A stretch of 60,850 bases of DNA from Akkermansiaceae bacterium UBA6138 (GCA_002422425.1 DIVG01000010.1:13256-74105); one strand, 5' to 3'. Positions 1 to 9,524 are shown, counted from the stretch's first letter. Translations and numbers: made by a program. Notes: a model not told the origin generated them from the sequence alone.

Positions 1-732
1 CCGCTCATCTGCGCGGCGGCCTGCGTCGGCATCGTCATCGGCGTCGTCACGCTCACCGGGGCCGGAACGCGCTTCCCCTCGCTGATCATCCCCATTGCCG
101 AAGGCAGCCTCCTCCTCGCCCTCCTCGTAATCATGTTTTCCTCCATCGTCCTCGGGATGGGGCTGCCCTCGGTGGTGTGTTACCTCCTCCTCGCGACCCT
201 CATCGGGGATGTCCTCGGCGATCTCGGGGTGGTGCCGCTCGCCGGGCATATGTTCATTTTCTACTTCGGCATGCTCTCGATGGTTACTCCTCCGGTCGCG
301 CTCGCGGCCTTTGCGGCGAGCTCCATTGCGGGGGCTCCGATGATGGCCACGGCCATGCATGCCTTCCGGTCGTCACTGGTGGGATTTTTCCTGCCCTTCA
401 TGTTCGTTTTCCGTCCCGAACTTCTCATGCTCGCGCCGGGCGGAGGACCTGCCGCGATCGGGGGCATCACCCTCGCCTTTGTCATCGCCGCGATCGGAAC
501 GGCGGCCTTTGCGATCGGTCTCACTGGCTACTATTTCGAAGCGATCACCAAACGGGGGCGCATCCTCTATTTCGTCGCGGCGGGTCTGCTCCTTTTCCCG
601 GGGAATACGACGCTCTGGGAAGGATTCGCCCTCCCCATCCACGACCTCGGCGGCGCAATCCTCTTTGTGGTGCTTTCGGTGATCAACTACCGATCCGGGA
701 AGAAGTCTTCGGGGCTGGCGGCATCGACGTGA
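1..732 (+). CDS. TRAP transporter fused permease, C-terminal part (partial)
   Basis: The gene enters from the left edge: frame 1 is open from base 1 to the stop at 732, so only about 243 C-terminal residues are visible. They form a run of hydrophobic helices. The motif LGMGLPS (about residues 52-58) and the later MVTPPVALAAFAAS segment are typical of DctM-type large permeases, which carry organic acids across the inner membrane with a Na+ gradient and a periplasmic binding protein. Several further helices follow the DctM-like part, as in the fused 4TM/12TM TRAP permeases. No binding-protein gene is in the window; it would lie upstream. The substrate cannot be read. The next gene converges on it with only 25 bp between the stops. 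Confidence 0.8.
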   Translation, partial: PLICAAACVGIVIGVVTLTGAGTRFPSLIIPIAEGSLLLALLVIMFSSIVLGMGLPSVVCYLLLATLIGDVLGDLGVVPLAGHMFIFYFGMLSMVTPPVALAAFAASSIAGAPMMATAMHAFRSSLVGFFLPFMFVFRPELLMLAPGGGPAAIGGITLAFVIAAIGTAAFAIGLTGYYFEAITKRGRILYFVAAGLLLFPGNTTLWEGFALPIHDLGGAILFVVLSVINYRSGKKSSGLAAST

Positions 733-757
733 GCGGTCGACGCGCCCGGGGCGCTTC

Positions 758-3460
758 TCACCTGCGGCGCCCGAACCGCAGCCACTTCTCCAGCTCCACA
801 GCGGCAAAGGTCGCGACGCCGGTCGCGGCAATGTAGAACCAGGCCTCGGCGCGGACGGGGGCGGTGTGGAAAAAGTGATTCATCACCGGCAGGTAGGTGA
901 AGGCCGCCTGCGCCACCCAGGTGGAGGCGACGCCGGCGAGGAGCCAGCGGTTGGTGAAAAAGCCGACGGCAAACATGGAACGTGTCCGGCAGCGGCAGTT
1001 GAAGAGGTAGCAGGTCTGCACCATCACGATCACATTAACGACAGCGGTGCGGGCTTCTTCGATCGTTGCCTCCTGCCCGCGGGTTTCCCACCAGAACAGC
1101 CCGAAGGCACCGGCCAGTGAAATCAGGGTTACGAGGCCCGTGCGCATGAGCAGGTCGAAGGTCAGCAGTGGTCTCGCGGGATCGCGGGGCGGGCGGTTCA
1201 TGATGTCGGCTTCCTTCGGTTCCATCACGAGCACCAGCCCGAGAAGCAGTGCGGTGACGAGATTGATCCAGAGGAGCTGGGTGGGGAGAAAGGGCAGCGC
1301 GATCCCCAGGAAAATGGCGACGATCAGGACGAGGGCGAGGCCGGCGCTGGTCGGCAGGATCCACGCGATGAACTTGCTGAGGTTGTCGAAAACGCCGCGT
1401 CCCTCCTCTACGGCGGCTTCGATCGAGGCAAAATCGTCGTCGGCCAGGATCATGTCGGCCGATTCCTTGGCGACATCGGTGCCGGTAATGCCCATGGCGA
1501 TCCCGATGTCCGCCTGTTTCAGGGCCGGGGCGTCGTTGACCCCGTCTCCGGTCATGGCGACGATGTGGCCGCGCGACTGCAGGGCTTTGACAAGGCGAAG
1601 CTTCTGCTCGGGAGCGACCCGGGCAAAGACTGCCGCGCGCTCGGCGGCGTCGCCGAAGTCACTGTCGTTGAGACGCTCCAGCTCGCAGCCGGTGTAGGCG
1701 GCGAGGTCAGGCCCCTCATCGAGTCCGATCTTCGCGGCGATGGCCCGCGCAGTGAGGATGTGGTCGCCGGTGATCATCTTCACGCGGATGCCGGCGGAGC
1801 GGCACTTCGCCACGGCGGCGATGGCCTCTGGGCGAGGCGGGTCGAGCTTGCCCTGAAGCCCGAGAAAGGTCAGACCGGACCCGACATGTTGATGCTCAAG
1901 CCCGTCGTGGCCGGCGGACATTTCGCGCCGGGCAAAGGCGAGTACCCGGAGTCCGCGCGCCGCCATGGTTTCGGCTTCGCGGAGGACACGGTCGGCCTCG
2001 ACCGGTGCGTGACCACCGTCCTCGTCGAGGGCCTGCGAGCATCTCGCGATGATAGCCTCCACCGCGCCTTTGATGTAGATCGTTTTTGGCGCGCCCTCGT
2101 CTCCGTGCAGAGTGGCCATGTATTTGTATTCCGATTCGAAGGGAATGGTCTCGAGCCGCGGCATGCGGGTTTCCAGCTCGTCTTCAGAAAGACCGCCTTT
2201 GCGCGCCGCAACGATGAGGGCGCCCTCAGTGGGATCACCTTCCACGCCGGTGCTGCCATCGTCTTCGCGGACGAGGCGGGAATCGTTGCAGAGCAGGCCG
2301 GCCCCAAGTGTTTCCACCAGGGCGACGTTTTCACCGATGATCGCCGGGCTGTCTTCAAAATGGATCCCTCCATCGGATCCGTAGCCGTTCCCGGTGACAT
2401 CATAGAGCCTGCCGCCCGCATGGATTTCGCGCACGGTCATCTGGTTCTGCGTGAGGGTGCCGGTTTTGTCCGAGCAGATCACGGTGGTGCTGCCGAGAGT
2501 CTCGACCGCCGGCAGATTGCGGATGATCGCATTCTGACGTGCCATTCGCATGACGCCGATGGCGAGGGTGATCGTGACCGCTGCGGGTAGACCTTCGGGG
2601 ATGGCTCCAACGGCGAGGGCGATCGCGGCCATGAACATATCGGGCCACGAACCGCCGCGGGCAATGCCGATGGCAAAGGTAACGGCGGCGAGAACGAGGA
2701 TGGCGTAGACCACGATCCTGCTGAAACGCTCGAGCTTGCGGGTCAGCGGTGTCTGCAGGGTGTCCGCCGTGTCGATCATGCCGGCGATGCGCCCGAGTTC
2801 GGTGCAGCTGCCGGTGGCCACAACGATTCCTTCGCCCTGGCCGTAGGTCACGAGGGTCCCGGTGAAGGCGAGGTTGCTGCGTTCGGCGAGAACCGTGGCG
2901 GCGGGCAATGGTCTGTCGTGCTTTTGGGCGGGGAGCGATTCGCCGGTGAGAGCGGCTTCCTCGATCTGGAGGTTGCGCACTTCGAAAAGCAGCAGGTCCG
3001 CCGGGACCTTGTCTCCCGACTGCACCAGAACGATGTCTCCCGGCACAATCTCGTCGGACGGGATGCGGAGTTTTTCACCGTCCCGTTTGACCGTCGCTTC
3101 GGTGACGATCATGTCGGAAAGCGCGTCAATGGCCTTTTCCGCCTTCGATTCCTGCAAGTAGCCGATGATCGCGTTGGCCACGGTGACGACAAAAATCACG
3201 GCGGAGTCGATCCCTTTTCCCAGCAGGGCCGTGATCAGCGCGGAGACGAGTAGGATGTAGATGAGAGGTTGATGAAACTGCAGGAGGAAGCTCAGCCAGG
3301 CCCCGCGTCGCTTTCGGGCGGCCATCCGGTTCGGGCCGTGTGTTTTTCTCCTTTCCCCAACTGCTACGGTCGCGAGTCCCGATTCGAGATCGCTCTTCAA
3401 AAGAGCGGAAACCTCATCGGCCGACAGGTGATGCCAGAGCGGCGGGGCGGGCTCGTTCAT
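758..3460 (-). CDS. Cation-transporting P-type ATPase (P2-like)
   Basis: This 900-residue protein is full length for a P2-type ATPase. It has an N-terminal cation-ATPase domain (about 8-75), the actuator motif TGES starting at T172, the phosphorylation motif DKTGTLT with D331, the PEGLP helix-4 motif (about 289-293), a nucleotide-binding KGA motif and the hinge TGDGVNDAPALK. It should use ATP to pump cations across the cytoplasmic membrane. The family includes Ca2+, Na+ and H+ pumps. Helix 6 reads NLVTALLLGL, without the acidic residue found at NLVTDG in SERCA/PMR1-type Ca2+ pumps, so calcium specificity should not be assumed. It lies 47 bp downstream of the symporter gene on the same strand and may be co-transcribed with it. 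Confidence 0.9.
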   Translation of the reverse strand: MNEPAPPLWHHLSADEVSALLKSDLESGLATVAVGERRKTHGPNRMAARKRRGAWLSFLLQFHQPLIYILLVSALITALLGKGIDSAVIFVVTVANAIIGYLQESKAEKAIDALSDMIVTEATVKRDGEKLRIPSDEIVPGDIVLVQSGDKVPADLLLFEVRNLQIEEAALTGESLPAQKHDRPLPAATVLAERSNLAFTGTLVTYGQGEGIVVATGSCTELGRIAGMIDTADTLQTPLTRKLERFSRIVVYAILVLAAVTFAIGIARGGSWPDMFMAAIALAVGAIPEGLPAAVTITLAIGVMRMARQNAIIRNLPAVETLGSTTVICSDKTGTLTQNQMTVREIHAGGRLYDVTGNGYGSDGGIHFEDSPAIIGENVALVETLGAGLLCNDSRLVREDDGSTGVEGDPTEGALIVAARKGGLSEDELETRMPRLETIPFESEYKYMATLHGDEGAPKTIYIKGAVEAIIARCSQALDEDGGHAPVEADRVLREAETMAARGLRVLAFARREMSAGHDGLEHQHVGSGLTFLGLQGKLDPPRPEAIAAVAKCRSAGIRVKMITGDHILTARAIAAKIGLDEGPDLAAYTGCELERLNDSDFGDAAERAAVFARVAPEQKLRLVKALQSRGHIVAMTGDGVNDAPALKQADIGIAMGITGTDVAKESADMILADDDFASIEAAVEEGRGVFDNLSKFIAWILPTSAGLALVLIVAIFLGIALPFLPTQLLWINLVTALLLGLVLVMEPKEADIMNRPPRDPARPLLTFDLLMRTGLVTLISLAGAFGLFWWETRGQEATIEEARTAVVNVIVMVQTCYLFNCRCRTRSMFAVGFFTNRWLLAGVASTWVAQAAFTYLPVMNHFFHTAPVRAEAWFYIAATGVATFAAVELEKWLRFGRRR

Positions 3461-3507
3461 GAAAGACGGGCCTTATGGAAGTGCCATCATCAGAAGATCG
3501 AGTAACC

Positions 3508-5238
3508 TCACTTCCCGTCCACTTCCTTCACGAGCGCGAGATATTTCACCGTCTCGCGTTTGATGACGGGAAGGAGGAAATACACGCCGATGAGGTTGGG
3601 GATGAGCATGGCAAAAACCATCGCGTCGGAGAGCATGAGGATATTGTCGAGCGAGGCCGAGGCCCCCACGATGATGAGCAGGCAGAAGACGAGCTTGTAG
3701 ATCACTACGGGGATTTTTACCTTGTCCTCGCCGAGGAAGCTGAAAAGATACATGACCCCCTGCTGGCCGTAGTAGGACCACGAGATCATCGTGGAAAAGG
3801 CGAAGAGAATGACGGCACCGGTGAGGATGACGGGGAACCACGTGATGACCGAGGCAAAAGCCATCGAGGTGACAGGAACGCCGCTGCGGCTCGTGATCGA
3901 GCTTTTGGCAACCCAACCCTCGACTGTCTCGACGCTGCGATCGGTTGCGGAGACGAGCCCGATAACCTCAACGTGATCGCCCCCGGACTTGCGTGTGTGG
4001 ACGAACTGGCCCTGCTCGAGCGGGCGTAGCACTTCGCTCGATCCGGGAGCGGAGACGAGGGAGGCACCGGCGGGATTGACCTCCGCGCTGACTTGCCAAG
4101 TCCCCGTGATGACGATGACGAGGGCGGTCATGGTGCAGACCACGACGGTGTCGACAAAGGGTTCGAGCAGGGCGACGAATCCTTCGCTGGCGGGTTCGTT
4201 CGTTTTCACGGCGGCGTGGGCAATCGGGGCCGACCCTAGGCCGGCTTCGTTCGAGAAGGCAGCCCGGCGGATCCCCTGGATGAGGACCCCGACGAGCCCG
4301 CCGGTGACGGCGTCATTGCTGAAGGCCGAGGAGATGATCGTGCCTACGGCGGCGGGGAGTTCGCCAATGTTGGCAAAGATGATCACGGTCGCGGCGATCA
4401 TGTAGATGCCGCACATGAAGGGCACGAGAAAGGCGGTGACCCGGGCGATCGAGACGATGCCGCCGATGATGACCATGCCGACGAGGAGGGCGAGGACGAC
4501 CCCGAAGATGACCGGGCCATTGCTCGCCCCGGCAGCAGCCCCGAGAGCAGGGAAGGTGTTGCTGAGCTGGCTGAAGGCCTGGTTCGCCTGATACATGTTG
4601 CCGGCACCGAAGGCTCCGCCAATTACAAAGACGGCGAAGACGACGGCGAGGACCGCTCCGATCGGTCCCATCCCGATCTCTTTGAAGCCGTCACGCAGGT
4701 AATACATGCCGCCGCCCTTGACGGTGCCGTCTTTCATGATTTTGCGGTATTTCACCCCGAGGGTGCACTCGGCGAACTTCGTTGTCATGCCGCAGAGCCC
4801 CATCACGATCATCCAGAAGGTGGCGCCGGGCCCGCCGATCCCGACCGCCACGGCGACCCCGCCGATATTGCCCAAACCGACCGTGGCGGAAAGCGCGGCG
4901 CTCAGTGCCTGGAAGTGGGTGATCTCGCCGGGAGCGTCCTTCGGCGTGTACTTGCCGCGGGCGGTGCGCAGGGCGATTCCGAAGCCGCGCAGGTTGATGA
5001 ACTTGAAATAGACCGTCAGAAAGACGGCGGTAAGACCGAGGATGAGGAGGACGACAGGCAGGGTCACGCCGTCTGTGACTTCGAAGCCGAAAAAGACGAT
5101 GCGGTCAGCCAGTTTCGCGATGGGGGCCACGGTCTCGTCGATGCGCTCGGCGATGGATTTTCCTGCTTCCTCGGCTGTCGCGAGGGGGGGGGAGAAGAGC
5201 AGGAGAAGGACGGCGAGAAGGCGGATGAGACGGGTCAT
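3508..5238 (-). CDS. AGCS-family sodium:amino-acid symporter with a soluble insert
   Basis: A 576-residue inner-membrane protein of the alanine or glycine:cation symporter family. It starts with a signal-like helix (residues 4-22). The family core follows, with SATVGLGNIGGVAVA (about 115-129), many glycine-rich helices, the segment FSNEAGLGSAPIAHAA, and the usual YYGQQG motif late in the protein. Function: uptake of a small amino acid with Na+. Unusual point: between the helix ending near residue 385 and the helix starting near 450 there is a hydrophilic stretch of about 65 residues, rich in Ser, Val and Glu, resembling a small beta-barrel (SH3-like). Plain AGCS proteins are about 450-500 residues. 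The start was chosen at the ATG that keeps the signal-like N-terminus. Confidence 0.9.
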   Translation of the reverse strand: MTRLIRLLAVLLLLFSPPLATAEEAGKSIAERIDETVAPIAKLADRIVFFGFEVTDGVTLPVVLLILGLTAVFLTVYFKFINLRGFGIALRTARGKYTPKDAPGEITHFQALSAALSATVGLGNIGGVAVAVGIGGPGATFWMIVMGLCGMTTKFAECTLGVKYRKIMKDGTVKGGGMYYLRDGFKEIGMGPIGAVLAVVFAVFVIGGAFGAGNMYQANQAFSQLSNTFPALGAAAGASNGPVIFGVVLALLVGMVIIGGIVSIARVTAFLVPFMCGIYMIAATVIIFANIGELPAAVGTIISSAFSNDAVTGGLVGVLIQGIRRAAFSNEAGLGSAPIAHAAVKTNEPASEGFVALLEPFVDTVVVCTMTALVIVITGTWQVSAEVNPAGASLVSAPGSSEVLRPLEQGQFVHTRKSGGDHVEVIGLVSATDRSVETVEGWVAKSSITSRSGVPVTSMAFASVITWFPVILTGAVILFAFSTMISWSYYGQQGVMYLFSFLGEDKVKIPVVIYKLVFCLLIIVGASASLDNILMLSDAMVFAMLIPNLIGVYFLLPVIKRETVKYLALVKEVDGK

Positions 5239-5358
5239 GGTTCGGGTGCGTCGAATGCTAAGGAGACGCGGCGCGTTTTTGCAACCACTAAATGACGACT
5301 ACCTCTCCTTCTCAGCAGAGTTTCTGCCGTTTCGGGAGCGATTGGTGAAATTCTTGCC

Positions 5359-5372
5359 AAATTTCGAAATTT
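5359..5372. promoter_or_regulatory. 14-bp perfect palindrome upstream of sdhC
   Basis: The sequence AAATTTCGAAATTT is its own reverse complement. It lies in the 183-bp region between the divergent symporter and sdhC genes, 49 bp before the sdhC start, in the most AT-rich part of that region. Its place and symmetry suggest a regulator binding site controlling sdhCAB or both directions. A possible promoter follows closely (TTGCAA 5386-5391, TTAAGA 5408-5413, 16-bp spacer), but it ends only 8 bp before the sdhC ATG and is weak. A chance AT-rich palindrome cannot be excluded. Confidence 0.3.
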
Positions 5373-5421
5373 AATAAGCCACCCCTTGCAAAGAACCGTC
5401 GTATTGCTTAAGAAACCGTAA

Positions 5422-6174
5422 ATGAACGCGCTTGGGAAAACACTCTGCCGATTTTGGGCATCCTCCATCGGGAAAAAGCTGGTTGTTGCAATCACCGGTG
5501 TCATGCTGGTGGGATTTCTTCTTGGTCACATGACCGGGAATTTGCTCGTTTATCAGGGCCGTGAGGATCTCAATGATTACGCTTATTTCCTTCACCACTT
5601 CCTTCATGGCTGGGGGATCTGGCTAGCGCGCTTCGGGATCATCGCTGCTTTTGTCCTGCACATTATCGCGACGATTTCTTTGACCCGGCAAAATCGGGCG
5701 GCACGTTCTTCTCAATACGCGTGTGAAACCACTGTCCAGGCTTCTCCCAGTTCGCGCCTCATGATCTGGAGCGGTCTTACCGTGATCGCTTTCGTGATTT
5801 TTCACCTCTTTCACTTTACGGTCCGGGTTGATCCCGCTCTCGCGAGCCTGAAAGACCCGGCCGATCCTTCGCGGCACGACGTCTACGGGATGCTGATTGC
5901 CGGGTTTCAAAACCCTCTCATTGTCCTTTTTTACCTCGTTTCCATTACGCTGCTCTGCTCCCACCTGAGCCATGGCATCGCTTCGATCTTTCAGACTCTC
6001 GGGCTGCGAACGGAAAAGACCCGCGTTCCCATTGAACGTCTCGGGCTCGCCATTTCGGTCCTGCTCTGGATCGGATTCCTCTCGATCCCGCTGCTCATTG
6101 TGACCGGTGTTCTTACCGATACTGAAGTAACCTCGATGGCGACGCCCGCCGTCCTTTCCGAGCCCAACCCCTGA
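5422..6174 (+). CDS. sdhC: Succinate dehydrogenase cytochrome b subunit
   Basis: A 250-residue membrane anchor of complex II of the b558 type found with Bacteroidetes/Verrucomicrobia-like Sdh. It has about five transmembrane helices with histidines placed as expected for heme ligands: LLGHMTGN (helix 1), YFLHHFLHG, VIFHLFHFTV and LCSHLSHGIASIF. It anchors SdhA/SdhB, carries heme b and passes electrons to quinone. It is the first gene of sdhCAB and is followed by sdhA after 36 bp. The N-terminus is a short amphipathic stretch before the first helix, which supports this start. No separate sdhD is present, as is normal for the single-anchor type. Confidence 0.93.
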   Translation: MNALGKTLCRFWASSIGKKLVVAITGVMLVGFLLGHMTGNLLVYQGREDLNDYAYFLHHFLHGWGIWLARFGIIAAFVLHIIATISLTRQNRAARSSQYACETTVQASPSSRLMIWSGLTVIAFVIFHLFHFTVRVDPALASLKDPADPSRHDVYGMLIAGFQNPLIVLFYLVSITLLCSHLSHGIASIFQTLGLRTEKTRVPIERLGLAISVLLWIGFLSIPLLIVTGVLTDTEVTSMATPAVLSEPNP

Positions 6175-6210
6175 ACTTTCCAATTTTCCGAACTCCCACC
6201 GAATCTGATC

Positions 6211-8217
6211 ATGGCATCCGAAGATTCCAGCAGCAACATCCCCGACGGGTCTCTCAATTCCGCCGTTCCGCCCGGTCCGCTCCCTGACAAGTGGACAAAT
6301 TACAAGGCCAAGGCGAAGCTCATCAACCCCTCGAACAAACGAAAGTATTCCGTCATTGTCGTGGGTTCGGGACTGGCGGGTGGTGCTGCCGCCGCTACTC
6401 TCTCGGAGCTTGGCTATCAGGTTAATTGTTTTTGCTACCAGGACAGCCCGCGTCGGGCCCACTCGATCGCCGCCCAGGGAGGAATCAACGGGGCGAAAAA
6501 CTACCAGAACGACGGAGATTCGGTCTGGCGCCTTTTTTACGATACGATCAAGGGCGGGGACTTTCGATCCCGCGAGGCTAACGTGCACCGTCTTGCCGAG
6601 ATAAGTCTCCAGATTATCGACCAGTGTGTCGCTCAGGGGGTTCCCTTTGCCCGCGAATACGGAGGCGCCCTTGCCAACCGCTCCTTTGGCGGAGCCCAGG
6701 TTAGCCGGACTTTTTACGCCCGCGGGCAGACCGGCCAGCAGCTTCTTCTCGGTTGTTATCAGGCGCTCGAAAAGGAGATCGCAAAGGGCGGGGTCACGAT
6801 GCACACCCGCACCGAGATGCTCGATCTCGTTGTTGTTGACGGTCACGCCAAGGGCATTGTCGTTCGTGACCTTGTTACCGGCGAGATCAGAAGCCACGCC
6901 GCCGACACGGTGATTCTCGCCACAGGCGGCTATGGAAATGTCTTTTTCCTATCCACCAACGCGATGGGTTGCAATGTGACCGCCGCGCTCCGGGCCAATA
7001 AGCGGGGTGCTTTCATGGCGAATCCTTGTTTCACGCAGATCCACCCGACCTGTATTCCCGTAAGCGGAGACTATCAAAGCAAGCTCACGCTGATGTCTGA
7101 ATCGCTCCGCAACGATGGCCGCATCTGGGTGCCTAAGTCCGCCGATGACGCGTCGAAGATTCGCAGCGGTCAGCTTAAAGCGACTGACATCCCTGAAGAG
7201 GCTCGCGATTATTTCCTCGAGCGCAAGTATCCCTCTTTCGGGAACCTTGCTCCGCGCGATATCTCTTCGCGATCCGCGAAGGAGGCCTGTGACGAGGGTC
7301 GTGGTGTCGCCAAAACCGGTCTCGGCGTTTTCCTTGATTTCAGTGACGCAATTAATCGGCTCGGAGTCGAGACGATCAAGGCTCGTTACGGGAATCTTTT
7401 CCAGATGTATGAGAAGATCACCGGTGAGGATCCCTACGAACTCCCGATGAAGATCTACCCTGCAGTGCATTACACGATGGGCGGACTCTGGGTTGATTAT
7501 AATTTGATGTCGAATGTCCCCGGGCTGCACGTCCTCGGTGAGGCGAATTTTTCAGACCACGGGGCCAACCGGCTCGGAGCTAGCGCCCTGATGCAGGGGC
7601 TCGCTGACGGCTATTTTGTGATTCCCGCGACCCTGCCCAACTACCTCGCCGGGCAAAAGCCCGGAGGCGTCAAGACCGATGCTCCCGAGTTCAGGCAGGT
7701 CGAAGCGGAGGTGAAGGAGAGGATCGCCAAACTCATGGCCGTCGGCGGGACCCGGTCCGTCGACAGCTTCCACCGCGAACTCGGCATGCTCGTCTGGGAC
7801 AAGTGCGGGATGGGCCGCACCAAGGAGGGCCTAGAGGAGGCTCTCGCGAAGATCCCGCAAATTCGCGAGGAGTTCTGGAAAAATGTCAGGGTCCCCGGCA
7901 GTGCCGATGGAACCAATATGGAACTGGAGAAAGCTTGGCGGGTCGCCGATTTCATCGACTTCGCCGAGATCATGTGCCACGATGCGCTTGCCCGTGAGGA
8001 GAGCTGCGGCGGACACTTCCGCGAAGAGTACCAGTTCACCGCCGAAGACGAGGAGGTGAAGAATGGCTACACCAACCCCGGCGAGGCAATGCGCCGTGAC
8101 GACGAGTTCTGCTATGTCTCGGCCTGGGAGTTCAAGGGTCCCGGCGTTCCTCCTGTGCTTCACAAGGAGCCTCTTGTTTACGAAGCCGTGGAGCTCAGTG
8201 TCCGCAGTTACAAATAA
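6211..8217 (+). CDS. sdhA: Succinate dehydrogenase/fumarate reductase flavoprotein subunit
   Basis: A 668-residue catalytic subunit. It shows the FAD dinucleotide fold VVGSGLAGGAAAATL (about 50-64), the region around HSIAAQGGINGAKNY that includes the histidine for covalent flavin attachment, and the late active-site stretch in which HGANRLGASALMQG binds FAD. It oxidises succinate to fumarate (or the reverse) in the TCA cycle, on the cytoplasmic face. The length and the PGLHVLGE segment match the larger b558-linked flavoproteins (about 640-670) rather than the E. coli-type SdhA. It lies between sdhC (36 bp upstream) and sdhB (44 bp downstream) in one operon. Confidence 0.95.
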   Translation: MASEDSSSNIPDGSLNSAVPPGPLPDKWTNYKAKAKLINPSNKRKYSVIVVGSGLAGGAAAATLSELGYQVNCFCYQDSPRRAHSIAAQGGINGAKNYQNDGDSVWRLFYDTIKGGDFRSREANVHRLAEISLQIIDQCVAQGVPFAREYGGALANRSFGGAQVSRTFYARGQTGQQLLLGCYQALEKEIAKGGVTMHTRTEMLDLVVVDGHAKGIVVRDLVTGEIRSHAADTVILATGGYGNVFFLSTNAMGCNVTAALRANKRGAFMANPCFTQIHPTCIPVSGDYQSKLTLMSESLRNDGRIWVPKSADDASKIRSGQLKATDIPEEARDYFLERKYPSFGNLAPRDISSRSAKEACDEGRGVAKTGLGVFLDFSDAINRLGVETIKARYGNLFQMYEKITGEDPYELPMKIYPAVHYTMGGLWVDYNLMSNVPGLHVLGEANFSDHGANRLGASALMQGLADGYFVIPATLPNYLAGQKPGGVKTDAPEFRQVEAEVKERIAKLMAVGGTRSVDSFHRELGMLVWDKCGMGRTKEGLEEALAKIPQIREEFWKNVRVPGSADGTNMELEKAWRVADFIDFAEIMCHDALAREESCGGHFREEYQFTAEDEEVKNGYTNPGEAMRRDDEFCYVSAWEFKGPGVPPVLHKEPLVYEAVELSVRSYK

Positions 8218-8261
8218 GCTCCGCCCGTAAATCTAACTTTCATCTTTTTCCCAGAATTGTC

Positions 8262-9014
8262 ATGAACCTGACTCTCAAAGTGTGGCGCCAGAGCAGTCCG
8301 AACGCCACCGGACGCATCGAGACTTACGAAGCCAGGGATATCCCGGGTGAAGCATCGTTCCTAGAAATGCTCGACATCGTTAACACTGGGATCATCGAAG
8401 CGGGTGGCGAGCCGATCCATTTTGATCACGATTGTCGCGAGGGCATCTGCGGGTCATGTTCACTGGCCATCAACGGGGTCCCGCACAGCCGTGAGAACGG
8501 CATCACGACCTGCCAGGTTCACATGCGTAAATTTCGCGAGGGCGATACGATTTGGATTGAACCTTTCCGCGCCCGCGCCTTCCCTGTGATAAAGGACCTT
8601 ATGGTGGATCGTTCGGCCTTTGACCGCATCATTGCGGCCGGCGGTTTTATCGACGTGCGAACCGGTTCCGCGCCCGAGGCGAATGCGATCGCCATCGGCA
8701 AGGAGGACGCCGACGAGGCCTTCGACGCGGCCACCTGCATCGGTTGCGGAGCGTGTGTCGCGGCCTGCAAAAACGCCAGTGCGATGCTCTTCGTTGGCGC
8801 AAAAGCCGCTCACCTTAACATTCTTCCCCAGGGACATCCCGAGAAAGACAAGCGCGTCCTCGCAATGGTGCGGCAGATGGACGCCGAAGGATTCGGCAAC
8901 TGCACCAACCAGTATGAGTGCGAGGCCGTTTGTCCCAAGGAGATCAGCGCCGACGTCATTGCCAAGCTCAATCGCGACTACGCGGCGGCGGTCGTGCGCG
9001 AGGCGGTGGAGTGA
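8262..9014 (+). CDS. sdhB: Succinate dehydrogenase/fumarate reductase iron-sulfur subunit
   Basis: A 250-residue electron-transfer subunit. The N-terminal ferredoxin domain has CREGICGSC (about 62-70) with a further cysteine in the ITTCQVH segment, for the [2Fe-2S] cluster. The C-terminal domain has CIGCGACVAACKN and CTNQYECEAVCPKE for the [4Fe-4S] and [3Fe-4S] clusters. It relays electrons from the SdhA flavin to the quinone site in SdhC. It is the last gene of sdhCAB, and a 510-bp gap follows it. The composition is the usual one and nothing is missing. Confidence 0.95.
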   Translation: MNLTLKVWRQSSPNATGRIETYEARDIPGEASFLEMLDIVNTGIIEAGGEPIHFDHDCREGICGSCSLAINGVPHSRENGITTCQVHMRKFREGDTIWIEPFRARAFPVIKDLMVDRSAFDRIIAAGGFIDVRTGSAPEANAIAIGKEDADEAFDAATCIGCGACVAACKNASAMLFVGAKAAHLNILPQGHPEKDKRVLAMVRQMDAEGFGNCTNQYECEAVCPKEISADVIAKLNRDYAAAVVREAVE

Positions 9015-9524
9015 AGGTGTTGGGTTTCCGATTCTGCGGCGACCGGTCTTGTGAAGCGGGCAGGCGCACCTGCGGTCCGGCGGGTTGCTCTCAGGGGTTC
9101 TCCGTAGTCGGGGCTGATCGCGTTGTGTTAGTTAGTCGGCAGGTGTAATCGTTTCCGCCGCTCCCGCCCATGAGCAGAGCCGTCAGGCTTGGCCGGACGG
9201 GGTTCAAGATTCCGATCAACTCACGTTTTTATGGCTTCGATGTTTGAGCCGAGCGTGATCAGGTCGTTGATCCGGACTCGCTTCGAGTCGGTCTGTTCTT
9301 CGCTCAAGATCTCTGTTGTGCCCTGCGTTGTCTTTTCGTCAAGGTTTTCAGCCTCTTGGCGACAGTTTCGTTCACCAATTTCCCTCCCTGATCACGGATT
9401 GTCATTTCCATTGCATCGATTCTACTTTTCGGGACGCTTCTCTGTAGTAACGTGTGCTTCGGCGAGAGGGGACCTAACCCTGTTGAGCCGGAGCCCCAAC
9501 ACCCCTTGAGCCGCCAATCCGAAG
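9015..9524. other. 510-bp gap after sdhB, no supported gene
   Basis: I read all frames here. Only a low-complexity Ser/Arg/Phe-rich open frame (9189-9509) is present; it has no domain-like pattern and no coupling to neighbours, so I do not call it. A small hairpin (GACTCG/CGAGTC, about 9277-9291) followed by a T-rich stretch might serve as a weak terminator for sdhCAB. The right half must hold the promoter of the DUF116-prenyl synthase gene, but I cannot point to convincing -35/-10 boxes. No tRNA-like cloverleaf was recognised. Confidence 0.4.

Noticed and set aside
742..754. GCGCCC-G-GGGCGC between the first two genes as a terminator
   Set aside because: A one-base loop is not a stable hairpin and no T-run follows.
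5623..6897. 424-residue open frame on the minus strand across sdhC/sdhA
   Set aside because: It lies antisense to two clear genes, has Arg/Gly/Asp-rich random composition, and no domain. Long antisense frames are expected in GC-rich DNA.
9189..9509. 106-residue frame in the gap after sdhB
   Set aside because: Low-complexity Ser/Phe/Arg sequence, no ribosome-binding site and no coupling; judged non-coding.
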